A DNA stretch of 64,000 bases from Quercus robur (taxonomy: Eukaryota; Streptophyta; Magnoliopsida; Fagales; Fagaceae): the NCBI RefSeq assembly GCF_932294415.1, contig NC_065541.1:48276290-48340289 (forward strand). Reading direction: 5' to 3'. The notes under the pieces were generated by a model. The model did not search any database, was not told the DNA's origin, and was given only the letters and a program-made list of their open reading frames with translations. The position numbers and the translations under genes are program-made. Below are positions 14,301 through 24,263 of this stretch, piece by piece; position 1 is the first letter of the stretch, and each line of letters opens with the position of its first letter.

Positions 14301-17300
14301 TCCTTCACACCTTCCCTAATGTCTTTTCCAATACACCAACAATTCAATCACCGTTCGTGGCACCACCCAATTAATTCCAACCAAACAGAAGACCATACTT
14401 TATACTCCATAGTTCCTGTGCTATTGGGAAATGTAGCGACAAATGATCTATCAATTCCCCCAAGGTTTCCTAATTGGATTTTTTTTTTTAAAAATAATTG
14501 GGATAGGTTCTTCCCATTCTAAATATGGGAATAGAAAGTAGTTTGCGGGTTCAAATAAGACTGGTAATGACCAAGTTTTGAACAACTGGAAATAAGAGGC
14601 AAGTTACTGGATTCTCTTCACAGCATGCATCTTGGAGTTTGGAGGGCTGGGGTTAGGGCTTAATGGTGGATTACGGTTGGTAAAAGCTAGGAGATTTAGG
14701 GCTCCTAAGAAGATAAAGGAAGAGGTATAATTTGGAGAAACAAAGCAGAAAATTTTAGGTTTGGGCTGCTGTTTCCTGGCTGTGAACAATAACCCAGGAA
14801 TAGGATATGGACTTCTAAGGAAATTGGGAGGTTTGTTGACATGAAAAATGGGTGATTTGGGGTTTCTATTTAAAGGATCTTACGGTTTAAAGGGAAATAA
14901 AGTTGCTGTAAATTGAAGAGAAGATAATCCATGCATCATACCTAGTTTTCCTACAAATAAAACCTTGGTGGACTGTAGCATGCAAATCTCAAAAGCAAAA
15001 ATCCTGCAAAATTTTCATAAAATTGGCCTTTATTGAATAGATCAATATAAATTGCCAACTAAACCTAATCCTAGCAGGACTTGTGTGGCAAGCTACACCA
15101 CACTCTGTTATGTAGACCATATGGGGAGAGAGGAATCACCAGACTTCTAAGAACGAAGAGCAATCTATGCAAGATATAAAGAATGGTTTTTTGGTATCTT
15201 TGTTTGAATATTGTACTTCAATTGGATGGGGTGTCTTGTAGTTTCTATCGTTGATTTTTTTGGACCTCATAGTGTCCATTTGTAATTCTTTAAGTACACT
15301 CGAATTTGAGCAATCTTTCATTCTAATAAATTATTCTCTAATTAAAAAAAAAAAAAAAAATAGCCTACAAACATATGAAAATCCATAATACCACCCATGG
15401 GCTACAGGTACATTATATCTAGAAACATGGAAAGTTACAAAAACACTACCCATGACTCTATAAATTAGATATAACTACCAAGTATGGTGAAGCTAGAGGA
15501 TGCTGGTGCACTAGAATTGTAAGAGGTGCTCATGGGCGTGGGATGTGGAAGAGCATTAGAGAGGGAGCAAAGAAGTTCTTTGGACAGATTGTGTATAATG
15601 TAGGGGAGGGTAACTGTATTAGTTTTTGGCATGATCCTGGGAGTGGGCATACTCCTCTAAAGGAGCTTTTTCCTCTTTTGTTTGCTTGTTCTTTATCTAA
15701 AGAAGCCTGGATTTCTGACCTGATTGTATCCACTTCAGAAGGGGGAAGTAGAAGCTGGAATTTACAATTTCCTTGAGCTTCTCAGGATTGGGAGCTGGAT
15801 ACTGTATGTTCTTTTATTGAGTTTCTTTATTCCTCCATGCCAAGGGGTGAGGGGGTTGATAATTTGACTTGGAAGTTGACTAAGACTGAGGTGTTTGATG
15901 TGCACTCCTACTATAAGTTGTTGTCTGGTCCCCTCACCGATGTATTTCCTTGGGAGTGTATTTCATGTGCAAAGGTGCCTAAAAAGGTGTCCTTTTTATG
16001 GACAACAGCTAGAGATAGCATACTCACCATTGATAATCTAGTAAAGAGAGGTCAATCCTTGGATAATAGGTGTTGTTTATGTTGTTGTGATGGGGAATCT
16101 ATGAATCATCTTCTATTTTACTGCAAGTTTTCTCATGCATTATAGAGTGCAGTTTTTGAGGTATTCGGGATTCAGTGGGTAATGCTGAAGACAGTTAGCT
16201 CTCTCCTCATAGCTTGGAGAAATTGGTATGGAAAGAACTGTATGGAATATGGTCCTAACATGTTTAATGTGTTTGGTTTGGAAGGAATGTAATACATGCA
16301 TCTTTGAAGACGATGAGAGACCCTTAGACCTCTTAAAAGCTCTTCTCTTTACTACTTTGTTTCAGTGGGCATGTGTTTGGGGTTTTACGAATTGTATTTC
16401 AATTTCTAAATTCTTAAACTCTATTAGCTTTAGTTTTTGATCTTCTTGTGTATTTTTTTTTCTTCATCAAAATGTTCACCATCGTGAACATGATGTTCAG
16501 CATTTTTGAATAAAAGTTTTGTTACCTGTAAAAAAAATACTCTATAAATTAGAATAAAACTAAACCAGAAAAATTTCAGAAGCAGAGAAACAAAAATTAC
16601 TCAGCAGTAGCTAATTTAGCCTACAGATCAAAACTAGACAAGATTCTTGAAGAATTTCAATTCTTAATTTTGCTCTTTTGTGACTTTGTTGCTGCCTAAC
16701 TCATTATAGGATTTTCTTTTTCAGTAAAGCTACTTCGGTATTCCAAAGTGATTAAAAGGTGCACCCACTTTAAATTTTGCCAACTGTTGGATTGTAATCT
16801 TCTTTTTATTCATAAAATAAAAGACAAAAATGAGCATTCAAGTACAACGATCAAATGCTTCACACATCATGTGTAATTATATAAGTACAAAACTCAAAGG
16901 TGCATTGGATAATTACAAAAACCATATAATCAAAAAGGACTAAATTAAAGGCTAAGTTTCAAACAAGTTGTATTAATTATACCACAAAGAAGATAAAGAA
17001 GAATTTGTAACCTGCGTGGTCTTTCCACACCCAGTCTCACCAGATATGAGAACTACCTGCTTTCAGAAAAGTGACAATCAGTAAGTATTCAGTCATCAGT
17101 CTGAAGACTAATAATCCGAACCACATCTCAATATAGTAGGATAAACACAATTTCTAGTAACCACCTCCTTACCCAAATAGATTGGGATGAGGATATATCT
17201 AACTCATATGAGAAATATCAGCAATAAAGTCATGCACAATGCAATCTGCAAGCCAGTTACCAAGCAGATAAATTTTTAAGAGAGGTAAATTATTAAAATA

Positions 17301-19005
17301 ACCTGGTGAGATTCAATTGTTGATGTAATGACATCCCTAAAGGATGCAATTGGAAGCTTAGACCTGCCTTCAGTTACCTGCATACACAAAATCCAAGAAA
17401 CCTTTCACTGTGAGACTCCCCATTACAAGAATTATATCCATAAAATTACAGAGAGCATCTAACCAACAATATTCATAAAATTTCAACTGAGTTCATAACG
17501 TCAGAAACACCTGTTTCAAATTTGCAGCCCTCTCAATTTTGGAAGCAAGTGACTCCACTTTCTTCGCAATTTCTGCCTTGCTCATTGAAGGCTTGAGGAA
17601 AATATCAACTTTACTCCGTCGCATTTTATCAACTCTTTCAGTTTTCTTCCCAACCTTTTCCTTGTCCACCTCTTCATCATCAGGTGGGTATTGAGTAAAC
17701 AAATCATGTAAAACCACTTTCGCCCCTTCCGAAAATGTCAAATGAGTTAGACTGCTCGGCCCTTTCCTGGTGGCAACCTGCTTTTTAGGTTTGAAAACGG
17801 ATACACGACGCTGGCCCCCATGCCTACACAAAGTTCAGGTTCAAAAGAAAGCATATCAAAACAAAAGAACTCAAGCTAAATCCAAATATAGGAAGAATGC
17901 ATTCTTTATAAGAAATACAAAACTACCAAAGAGCCTTGTAGCTCAAGTAGCACCTCCTAATGTTTCCAATGGAGAGTTCAAGGTTCAAATCCCTCCTCCC
18001 CCACATTGTAACTATTGAAAAAAAGTGCAAAGCTGGATATCCAGCGGCAGGTAAGATTCTTTTAATTTTGAATGTTGCATTCATCATGGTAAAATAAAGT
18101 ATAAACAGATTTAAGAGCCTTACCCTTTACTCTTGGACGTCATACCCATTTTCCTGCATAATTCATGCACCGCCGCACGTTCATCGCTCGACAGGTTATC
18201 TTCAAACTTGTAAACTGCATGCAACATCCAAAAGTCCACAAAATAATATAAATATACTTGGTAAAAAATTTCCTAATATAAGAGATAAAATGATCACAAA
18301 TTTGCAATAGGATCAACAGCAGATGCAAGAAGTATAAATGAATTTCTAAATAACAATGCCTAGAAGAAAACAACATTCTCAATTCTTTTCTTTTTCTCTA
18401 GCAAGTATATTCCAGTCATATCCATTCACTGAGATAGACTACTAGTCTTCATATTCAGTTCGGAGGGGATAGAAGTTTTTGAGTTTTTCATACCTTCTTT
18501 TCTGTTTCAATTTCAGAACAAAAGGCCAAATTAAAAACACTCATTTCTAAAAATTTCACATAGCTTTATGAAGTAACAAAAACATCTTGAAGAAAAACAC
18601 CATAATAACCAACCAAAACCCACACCCACCATCAAATACACTCAACCCAGAACCAACCAATACCCACACAATATTTATTTGGCAAAAGTAAACTGCCAAA
18701 AAACAGTCTTTATTGATGAGCATTTAGAATATCTTTATGAACAGACATAAACACTTGAATAAGAAACATCAAAAGCCCAGACCCAACATCAAACTGAGAA
18801 CCAAAATACATAAAAAAGCAAAAGCAATACCCACATAACAGTGACCGAAATTATATTGAAAAGAAATTTGAGTACCTTCCGCCTTGGATTCAAAGAACTT
18901 CTGAAGTTGTTGGGTAATGTGAATCGTTGTGGATTCAGCAATGTTAAGCTTTGAAACATCCACGTTATCGCGTTTCCACAGTTTCTTCTTCTTGTTCCTG
19001 GCCAT
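2377..19005 (-). CDS. DExH6: DExH-box ATP-dependent RNA helicase with R3H and ankyrin domains (NIH/DExH6 type)
   Basis: Nucleic-acid-stimulated ATPase/RNA helicase of the DEAH/RHA group; plant relatives (Arabidopsis NIH and DExH6/HVT1) are nuclear. Exons, 5' to 3' on the minus strand: 19005-18876, 18214-18124, 17823-17511, 17377-17303, 17056-17012, 12217-12127, 12008-11950, 11251-11090, 6650-6598, 6077-6044, 5911-5822, 5735-4731, 4069-2984, 2832-2377. Together they give 3690 bp, open, 1229 residues. Visible domains: R3H (about 20-90, with [13 protein letters not shown] then SKSKG and RRVSV), Walker A GETGCGKT (209-216), TQPRR, DEIH (323-326), SAT (355-357), two ankyrin repeats inserted between helicase lobes (about 441-516), [11 protein letters not shown] (624-634), QREGRAGR (672-679), HA2 and OB-fold region (from 717), an acidic tract (about 1000-1025) and a basic C-terminus. 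The length fits DExH6 (about 1300) better than the longer NIH. No frameshift or missing motif was seen. Exon borders could be off by a base. Confidence 0.93.
6290..6370 (+). repeat. SINE-like fragment in helicase intron
   Basis: Carries GGGTTCAAATCCC, which matches a polymerase III B-box, about 30 bp after a weak A-box-like stretch, and is followed by AAGAATAAAATTGAAAAAAG. It resembles a tRNA-derived SINE, but no target-site duplication was found and no cloverleaf could be folded, so it is not called a tRNA. Confidence 0.35.
7130..7890. repeat. Transposon-like repeat with internal 274-bp tandem duplication
   Basis: Lies in the helicase intron 6651-11089. The two edges carry GATAC/GGGTAC-rich sequence in opposite orientation (TACGGGTACGGATACAGG on the left, ATACGGGTACATGAGC near 7850), suggesting diverged inverted ends. 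Inside, 7221-7494 is repeated almost exactly as 7495-7768. No coding sequence. Probably a non-autonomous DNA transposon; family uncertain. Confidence 0.6.
8634..9338 (-). mobile_element. 5'-truncated L1-like LINE in helicase intron, with target-site duplication
   Basis: Minus-strand reading frames encode the C-terminal zinc-binding region found after plant LINE reverse transcriptases. Visible stretches are a CCMCC cysteine cluster with [18 protein letters not shown] and [18 protein letters not shown]. The 3' end is a poly(T) run on the plus strand followed by GATAGGTAAT. The insertion is bracketed by 23-bp direct repeats at 8611-8633 and 9339-9361 (shared core GCTACCCCAAGTTTCTCT, one mismatch in the 23 bp). 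It is non-functional: only the 3' ~700 bp is present. Same orientation as the host gene. Confidence 0.88.
10167..10700 (+). mobile_element. Degraded LINE 3' coding remnants
   Basis: Plus-strand translation contains [15 protein letters not shown] (about 10220-10265) and, about 330 bp further, a second similar block with WTVWRER-like residues in a broken frame. Both resemble the end of the LINE zinc-binding domain (consensus-like W-x-x-W-x-ERN). Frames are broken and no target-site duplication is clear. Lies in the helicase intron, antisense to the gene. Confidence 0.5.
10741..10960 (-). mobile_element. LINE 3' end fragment
   Basis: Plus strand starts with a T-run followed by GATAGGTAATAAGAATA and, 60 bp later, TTCATGATGGTGAACAC. 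Both are hallmarks of the LINE 3' end seen repeatedly in this window. Only tail and a little coding remnant survive. Lies in the helicase intron 6651-11089. Confidence 0.6.
12712..12954 (-). mobile_element. Short retroposon with target-site duplication
   Basis: The direct repeat TTAGGCTTGGATTTT flanks the insert at 12697-12711 and 12955-12969. The insert begins with a T-run and GGATAGGTAAGACAATTTTA, the LINE-type 3' terminus in minus orientation. No ORF. Lies in the 4.8-kb helicase intron 12218-17011. Confidence 0.8.
13262..13440 (-). mobile_element. Probable retroposon tail
   Basis: A T-run followed by GATAAATAGTGTACTTTATTG resembles the 3' end of the other minus-strand LINE fragments. There is no coding remnant and no secure end point. 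The repeated string TGAATTTTCACAT near 13377 and 13422 may mark a small later insertion. Confidence 0.35.
13985..14440 (-). mobile_element. Degraded LINE remnant in helicase intron
   Basis: The plus strand has a T-rich stretch and AATGTAATAAAATTTCATTG near 13990, a tail-like 3' end. The minus strand at about 14190-14420 translates in broken frames to zinc-binding-domain-like residues ([21 protein letters not shown]). Frameshifted and 5' truncated. Confidence 0.55.
15470..16538 (+). mobile_element. 5'-truncated L1-like LINE with target-site duplication, antisense in helicase intron
   Basis: The direct repeat ACTCTATAAATTAGA lies at 15455-15469 and 16539-16553. The insert ends in TTGTTACCTG plus an A-run. 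Plus-strand ORFs at 15543-15776, 15837-16145 and 16228-16440 read as the segment after a LINE reverse transcriptase: [11 protein letters not shown], then [27 protein letters not shown], a [18 protein letters not shown] cysteine cluster, and [18 protein letters not shown]. Stops and shifts separate the blocks, so it is dead. It lies opposite to the helicase transcript. Confidence 0.9.
17930..18021 (+). mobile_element. SINE copy in helicase intron
   Basis: Contains an A-box-like TAGCTCAAGTAG and a B-box GGTTCAAATCC about 45 bp apart, ending CATTGTAACTATTG plus an A-run. It shares its start (GAGCCTTGT) and its end with the copy at 22780-22875, which supports a family rather than chance. Lies between the second and third helicase exons. 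Confidence 0.65.
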
Positions 19006-19160
19006 CTTAACAAAGCTAAAAACCTCTTTTCTGGTGACCTTTTTGGGTGGCCAAAACAGTAGACCCCCAGTCCCCAGAGAAAGAAGAGAATGCGAGAAAG
19101 AAGAGAATGCAAGAATAGAAGAGAAGGGAAGAGAAGGTAAGAGTTGATGATAGAGACACG
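19006..19160 (-). promoter_or_regulatory. Probable helicase 5'UTR (pyrimidine-rich leader)
   Basis: Directly upstream of the helicase ATG, the minus strand is rich in CTTCTCTT-type pyrimidine tracts, as is common in plant leaders. The transcription start and a TATA box were not identified. The in-frame ATG at 19005-19003 begins the conserved [12 protein letters not shown] sequence, which decides the start. Confidence 0.4.
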
Positions 19161-20401
19161 ACTCTTTGGGTTTTGTTTTCAGAGGCTTCTTTTCTTTTCT
19201 ACTACTACTTCATATTCTTTTTCCCTTTTTTCTTTTGTTTTGGTTTTTTGGGGGTTTACTTCTTCTGCTTCGTATACGTGTCGGCTCTTTTTGCCCTAAG
19301 TATATGCTTTTGATACTTTGCTCATTATATTGGCAACGGCTCTGCTGCTCGGTTTTTGGTGATTCGGTCTCCTCCACCCTTTTATATTTAGATTTTTAAA
19401 TTTTACCAAAAAAAATAACGTTTATTTCACACTCAATTATTGTTGCACACAACATTTATAAAAAATAAAAAATAAATAATTATTGTTGTGCACAACCGTA
19501 CACGCATTTTGTATTGAAATCGTGACTTTGCTCAATTGTTGCACACAATTGCACATACACTTTGCATTGAAGTTGCAAGTTATGTAAAGTGTGTGTACAA
19601 TTATATACAAAAACCAAGTGTGCAATAGTATTTAGCCTTTTATATTGTTTTTGGAATTCATTCCCGTAAGTGTTCTAGGTGGCTTGACCATAGAGATTAT
19701 TGTACTTAAATAAGAGATTTAGAGTTCGAACTCTGCAATTGATACTCCTTTCTTTTTGTCTTCACCAATCTCCTCGTTTATTATTTCCACTCAACAAAAG
19801 CTCTCCCTGTCATCTGCTAGCATCTCCTCCTCCCCAAATCAAAATCTATCTTAACCCTAAGTCCCCAACAGCTCTTCCCCTCTCTCTCGACTAGTAGCTA
19901 TTCTCCTCTTTCTCATTCTTCAATTTCTCCTCTCCCTAAATCTTGCTAAACATGTAACCCTAAATCCCCAAAACAAAATCATCAACGGCACCACCATTAC
20001 TCCACCACCGTCACCCTATTCCTCCACCACTACGACGAAATCCCTAAATCCCAAAATCAAATTTTGTACAAAGTATTAGAGGAAATTTTTATGTTTTGTG
20101 TTTTTTGTCTTGTTTCTTAATATCTCTTATGAATCCCCTACAAATGCTAGCTACATGGTTCAGAAACTACTAAATTCATCCACATATCCTATAATGTCTC
20201 ATGGGACTTCTCAACAGCCTTGTTAAATTTTGCCAGTGGTTATTCTAGCTCGTATTTAAACAATGTGAGGCAGCTAGCTTCAATTGCTAGTTTTAACAAT
20301 CATTTCTTAGCAAGCAATCGACAAAGGTTTCAACGAAATTGTTGAACTTTGCTTCTCTTATGTAAAAATCAAAATTCAATGGTTAATGGTGTAAATGGGA
20401 T
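19161..20401. other. Intergenic, no gene seen
   Basis: AT- and T-rich sequence upstream of the divergently transcribed helicase and WDR26-type genes. 19430-19640 has several near copies of TTGTTGCACACAA and related strings, probably a decayed repeat. The short ORFs are low-complexity and phenylalanine/leucine-rich. Confidence 0.5.
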
Positions 20402-20581
20402 GAGAAATCCTATGTCCACAATATTTTCACAACACTTTCACTATAAATTATAAGTGGTAAGTTGTTATAAGTTTTTAATTTGAGTCCACCACTTAAATTA
20501 CTTTCTTGCCCACTAATAATAACTCGTAACAACCTGCAACCTAAGATTTGTTATAAAAATATTATGGACGTAGCATTTCTC
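20402..20581. mobile_element. Mutator-type MITE, copy 1 (180 bp)
   Basis: Perfect 9-bp target-site duplication AAATGGGAT at 20393-20401 and 20582-20590. Ends are inverted: GAGAAATCCTATGTCCA on the left, and the reverse complement of the right end reads GAGAAATGCTACGTCCA. Nine-bp duplications are typical of Mutator-like elements. A related copy is at 47273-47463. Confidence 0.88.
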
Positions 20582-20608
20582 AAATGGGATAGTTTGTTTT
20601 AGAGATTT

Positions 20609-20623
20609 GGGGGGGGGGGGGGG
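20609..20623 (+). repeat. Poly(G) tract
   Basis: Fifteen consecutive G, directly followed by GATAGAGAGAG. Such a run can form G-quadruplex-like structures and is prone to length error in assembly. Confidence 0.8.
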
Positions 20624-20881
20624 AGATAGAGAGAGTGAGCTATACCTATACACATGCAAGAGAGATGGAAAATAAGTTTTTGTTTTAAGTGTTTTTATCT
20701 TTAAATTGTATGCCACATAAGCAAAAATCACGTGCAAGTCACGTGATATAAATTTTCGTCTAATTTAACAAGAAAACTAACGTTGGAGGTGTAAAGTATA
20801 ACAAATGTCATAGTTTAGGGGTATAAAATGTGCATTCAAATAGTTTAGGATATAAAGTGTAATTTGGTGTATAGTTTAAAT

Positions 20882-21482
20882 TAGGGTTGTCCACGGGTCG
20901 GGCTAGGTCGGGTTTGGACCTAACCCGGACTTGACTCGTTGGCGTCGGGTGGAGGGTAGAGGAACTCGAACTCGACCTGCCAAAAAATCGGTCGAGTCGG
21001 TTTTGGGGGGGAGGGTGAGCGTCGGTCGGGCTGAGTCGGGTCGCTGGAATAAAGAAAGCATCGAAATCTGAAAAAAGAAAAAAAAAGTTGTTGGAATTTG
21101 GAAAATTTCACCGGTTTCTGGAAAAACTAGCCAGATTCTGGAAAAACTCATTGGATCTCCTCAAATCTAAGCTTGATATTGTTGGATCTCTTCGAATCTA
21201 AGCTTGATATTGCCGGATCTCCTTGATCTTACCAAATACAGTTGAGGTCTCGCCAAATCTCCTCAAATCTAAGCTTGATCTTGCCGGAGTTGGCCGGATT
21301 TGTAAATAACATCGGTTGGGTCGGGTGGCTCAGGTTTTGGAGAAGAAAACTGCCACTTGACCAGCTGGCATTGGGTTTTTGGAGTCAGGGCCTGAGTCCA
21401 ATCACCAGAGCAGTCGGATCGGGTGGTTCTGGGTCAGGTCCGGATGGGTGGGGCGGGTGGCGGGTTGATTTGGACCACCCTA
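20882..21482. mobile_element. hAT-type non-autonomous element (601 bp)
   Basis: Perfect 8-bp target-site duplication GTTTAAAT at 20874-20881 and 21483-21490. Left end TAGGGTTGTCCACGGGTC; right end reverse-complemented TAGGGTGGTCCAAATC. Eight-bp duplications with TAGGG-type ends fit the hAT superfamily. The interior is GC-rich at both sides and carries repeats of ATCTAAGCTTGATATTG near 21167, 21198 and 21268. No transposase is encoded. Confidence 0.9.
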
Positions 21483-21699
21483 GTTTAAATCATTTATAGT
21501 AGTAAAGTATAATTTCTTCAATTAGGGCTCAGCCCATGTCATTGTAAGTTGGGTTGGGCTGGCCAAAACTTTGACTAGCCTAAAACATTGACTAAGACAA
21601 GCCCATGTCAAATTGGGCTGGGTTAGCCAAAATTTGGACTAACTGAGCCATCTTGCACAAAGTCCGGATTTGCCAAGGCATAAAAGCCCCACTACAGCT

Positions 21700-21736
21700 A
21701 CCAGGACACACACAAATCCATTTCTTGCTCTCTCTT

Positions 21737-21767
<31 letters not shown>

Positions 21768-24263
21768 CCCCATAAGCCACCATTGTGAGTTGGTTTCCTC
21801 CACGCAAAGAGAAACTCAGTGAGTTCTTTCTACCCAGAAAGGTACCAAACACTTTTCCTCCGATTCAAGGGGTACGAATACCTTTAAGAAACCTGTTTCC
21901 CGATTGTGGATTCACCTTTCTATCTGCATATTTCACAAATTTCTGCTTAATCTGGTGCTTGCCCACCTCTATTTTTACTGTTAATGTGCCGACAAAATAA
22001 GAAAAAGAAAGTCTTTGTGTGCTTTGCTCCTTTGGTTTCTCAATCTGTTTTCCTGTGTTGGGTTCATTTGCTTTTGATACAAATCGGCTCCCAAAGTTAA
22101 ATCGCTTTCTGGGTATTGAAGATTTTGCTTTCTTACTACATAATTACCTCTAATTTGGGCCAATCCTGTACTGATTCTGTATGTTCCTGGATTTTGTTAC
22201 TCATTTCTTGCTGCATCTTTTGTTTTGTGATTTTGGTTTAGTGCTTAAATATATTGCAGTTACCTATGAACATATCTTTCTCACTCATATCTGTGTCAGA
22301 TTTATTGTTCTTGTTGGTTTTGATTGCCAGTTATGGTAGATTTGCCATTTTATTAATGTTTCTGGTGTGGGTTTTAATTAACTATTGCTAAGAAGTATGC
22401 AGATTTCAATTTTATTTAATTTCTTTCCCTTTGTTGATTAATATTTTCTTCTATGGAGGACATAATGGGGTAACATTTGGCTCATGATTTTTTCTTCAAG
22501 ATTATGTAATTAACGTAATGTGTTTGCATAAACTACTTCAGCTTCATGTGTAAAGAAGTTAGTTCTTTTTTAGATTGTGGATCATCCGCTGAATTGGCTG
22601 TTGAATTGCTCAGTTTTTATTTAATTAGATGAGAATTTGAGTTTCTTGCCCTTGAAATGATTGAACTGATTTGACAAAGTTGCATTCTTTAAGTTTGTAA
22701 TGTTCAAGGCCACTGTAATTGAGTTTGTATGATGATGTATCATTAATCATATACGGTCTTTGCGTTATCATTTAACCAAGAGCCTTGTGGCTTGACTTGC
22801 ACCTCCTCTTGTTTCCAACAGGGACGTCCAAGGTGCAAATCCACTCTCCCCTATTGTAACTATCAAATTATAAAATAAAATTTAAAGTCTTTGGTTATCA
22901 CTTGGGCTTAAATTGGTATTATAGAAGATTTGTTGACTTTTATATGTAACTTATGTAATTGGATCAGACTTCTCATATGGAAAGTAAACCTTTGCTGGAG
23001 ATATAGGCTTCCTTCCGTTATCTTTTCCTTGGGGAAACTGAAAATTGCAAGGATTATTGCTGTAGAACGGTGTTGATTCAAGAAAACCTAGTTATAAAAC
23101 ATCCACCTTTGAATGTATTGATATGGTATGAATGATATATGGCTATGCATGTATAACCATCTTGATTTTTATAATTTTTCAGTATAGTGATAAAAATGTA
23201 TATTCTTTGGAAAATAATTAAAAGTGGTAAGCTTTTTTAAGTTATATAGAATTTTTTGTGTACTTGGATGCTATAATTGAGTGGAATTTTTGGAAAAGAA
23301 GATCGCATAGGTGTCATTAAGTTGTAGTATGTCTCAAAGTTATAAATTATAGAAATAACAATGGTGAATGAATTACTTTATGCAAAAAAAAAAAAAATTC
23401 TTGCAGAAAGGGATGTCGTAAATATGGCAATATTCAAGAGACAGGGTGGCTGCCCTTATGCTTATATTAGTTGGTGAAATGTTGCCACTTGCTTATTGGG
23501 CATTGGCAAAGATCTTAATACAGTAACTATAAATACACTTTTTGATTGTGAAAGATCTAAATTCGTGTTTCCTTTTTATGTTTATCAGTTCAAAGAATTT
23601 TCCTTCATATTTTCTCAAAAAAATGTTGTGCTTTAGATCTGGGATTTAATAATCCTTATCTAGATCACAAGGAGAAAAACATTGGATGGATAATGCTCCA
23701 ATGGGTGTACTATAGAATCATTCTGAACTTGGGTAGTATAACATATGCCATCAAAGGTTTGAACTTCTGCTATATCTGTATTCTTTTATATGTTTTTTTT
23801 TTTTTTTTTTTTTGAATTTGTAATATAAGTCATTATTTCTGTCAACTTGGGGAAAAAATATATGATATGTGTGATGTAATTTGTTGTCACTGAAATGATA
23901 GCAAGCAATGTGTGCAGCCAACATAGAACTGTGGTACATTTATACCGAACTTTAGAAACATCACCAACATAGATGAATAATTTTGCCCAAGTATTCTAAT
24001 TTTCTCTTTACATTTAGAAATTTATTGTCAATATTGTACTTGATGAAAATAGCCAAGTTATTGTTTTGCATTTGTTGATAGTGATGAGGGTCTTTGTGAT
24101 TGCCTGTTTTATTTGTTACATTCAATTTTAGGAATTTATGACCAATCCTTTGACTTTTTATGCAGGGAGTTATTTCTTGTGAATTATTGGAGGCAGCTTT
24201 CAAGTTATCTCTCCTTGTTGTTTTTCTACGTGGTAATAATATATGGGCTGAGGTGCACATTTC
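21700..24263 (+). promoter_or_regulatory. Probable 5'UTR exon and 5'UTR intron of the WDR26-type gene
   Basis: A CT microsatellite (about 21726-21764) followed by a possible donor GGTACC near 21840 looks like a plant leader exon. A good acceptor TTTTTATGCAG ends at about 24166, 98 bp before the ATG. The ~2.3 kb between them is T-rich and has no coding potential, apart from a SINE at 22780. This is inferred from base composition and splice-like sites only. Confidence 0.45.
22780..22875 (+). mobile_element. SINE copy, same family as 17930
   Basis: Shares AGCCTTGTGGCTTGACTTGC-type head and CTATTGTAACTATC tail with the copy at 17930-18021, with a B-box-like GGTGCAAATCC between. Followed by an A-rich tail. 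Plus orientation, in the presumed 5'UTR intron. Confidence 0.6.

Noticed and set aside
21592..21852. 86-codon minus-strand ORF with ERERERE run
   Set aside because: Caused by the CT microsatellite in the presumed WDR26 leader.
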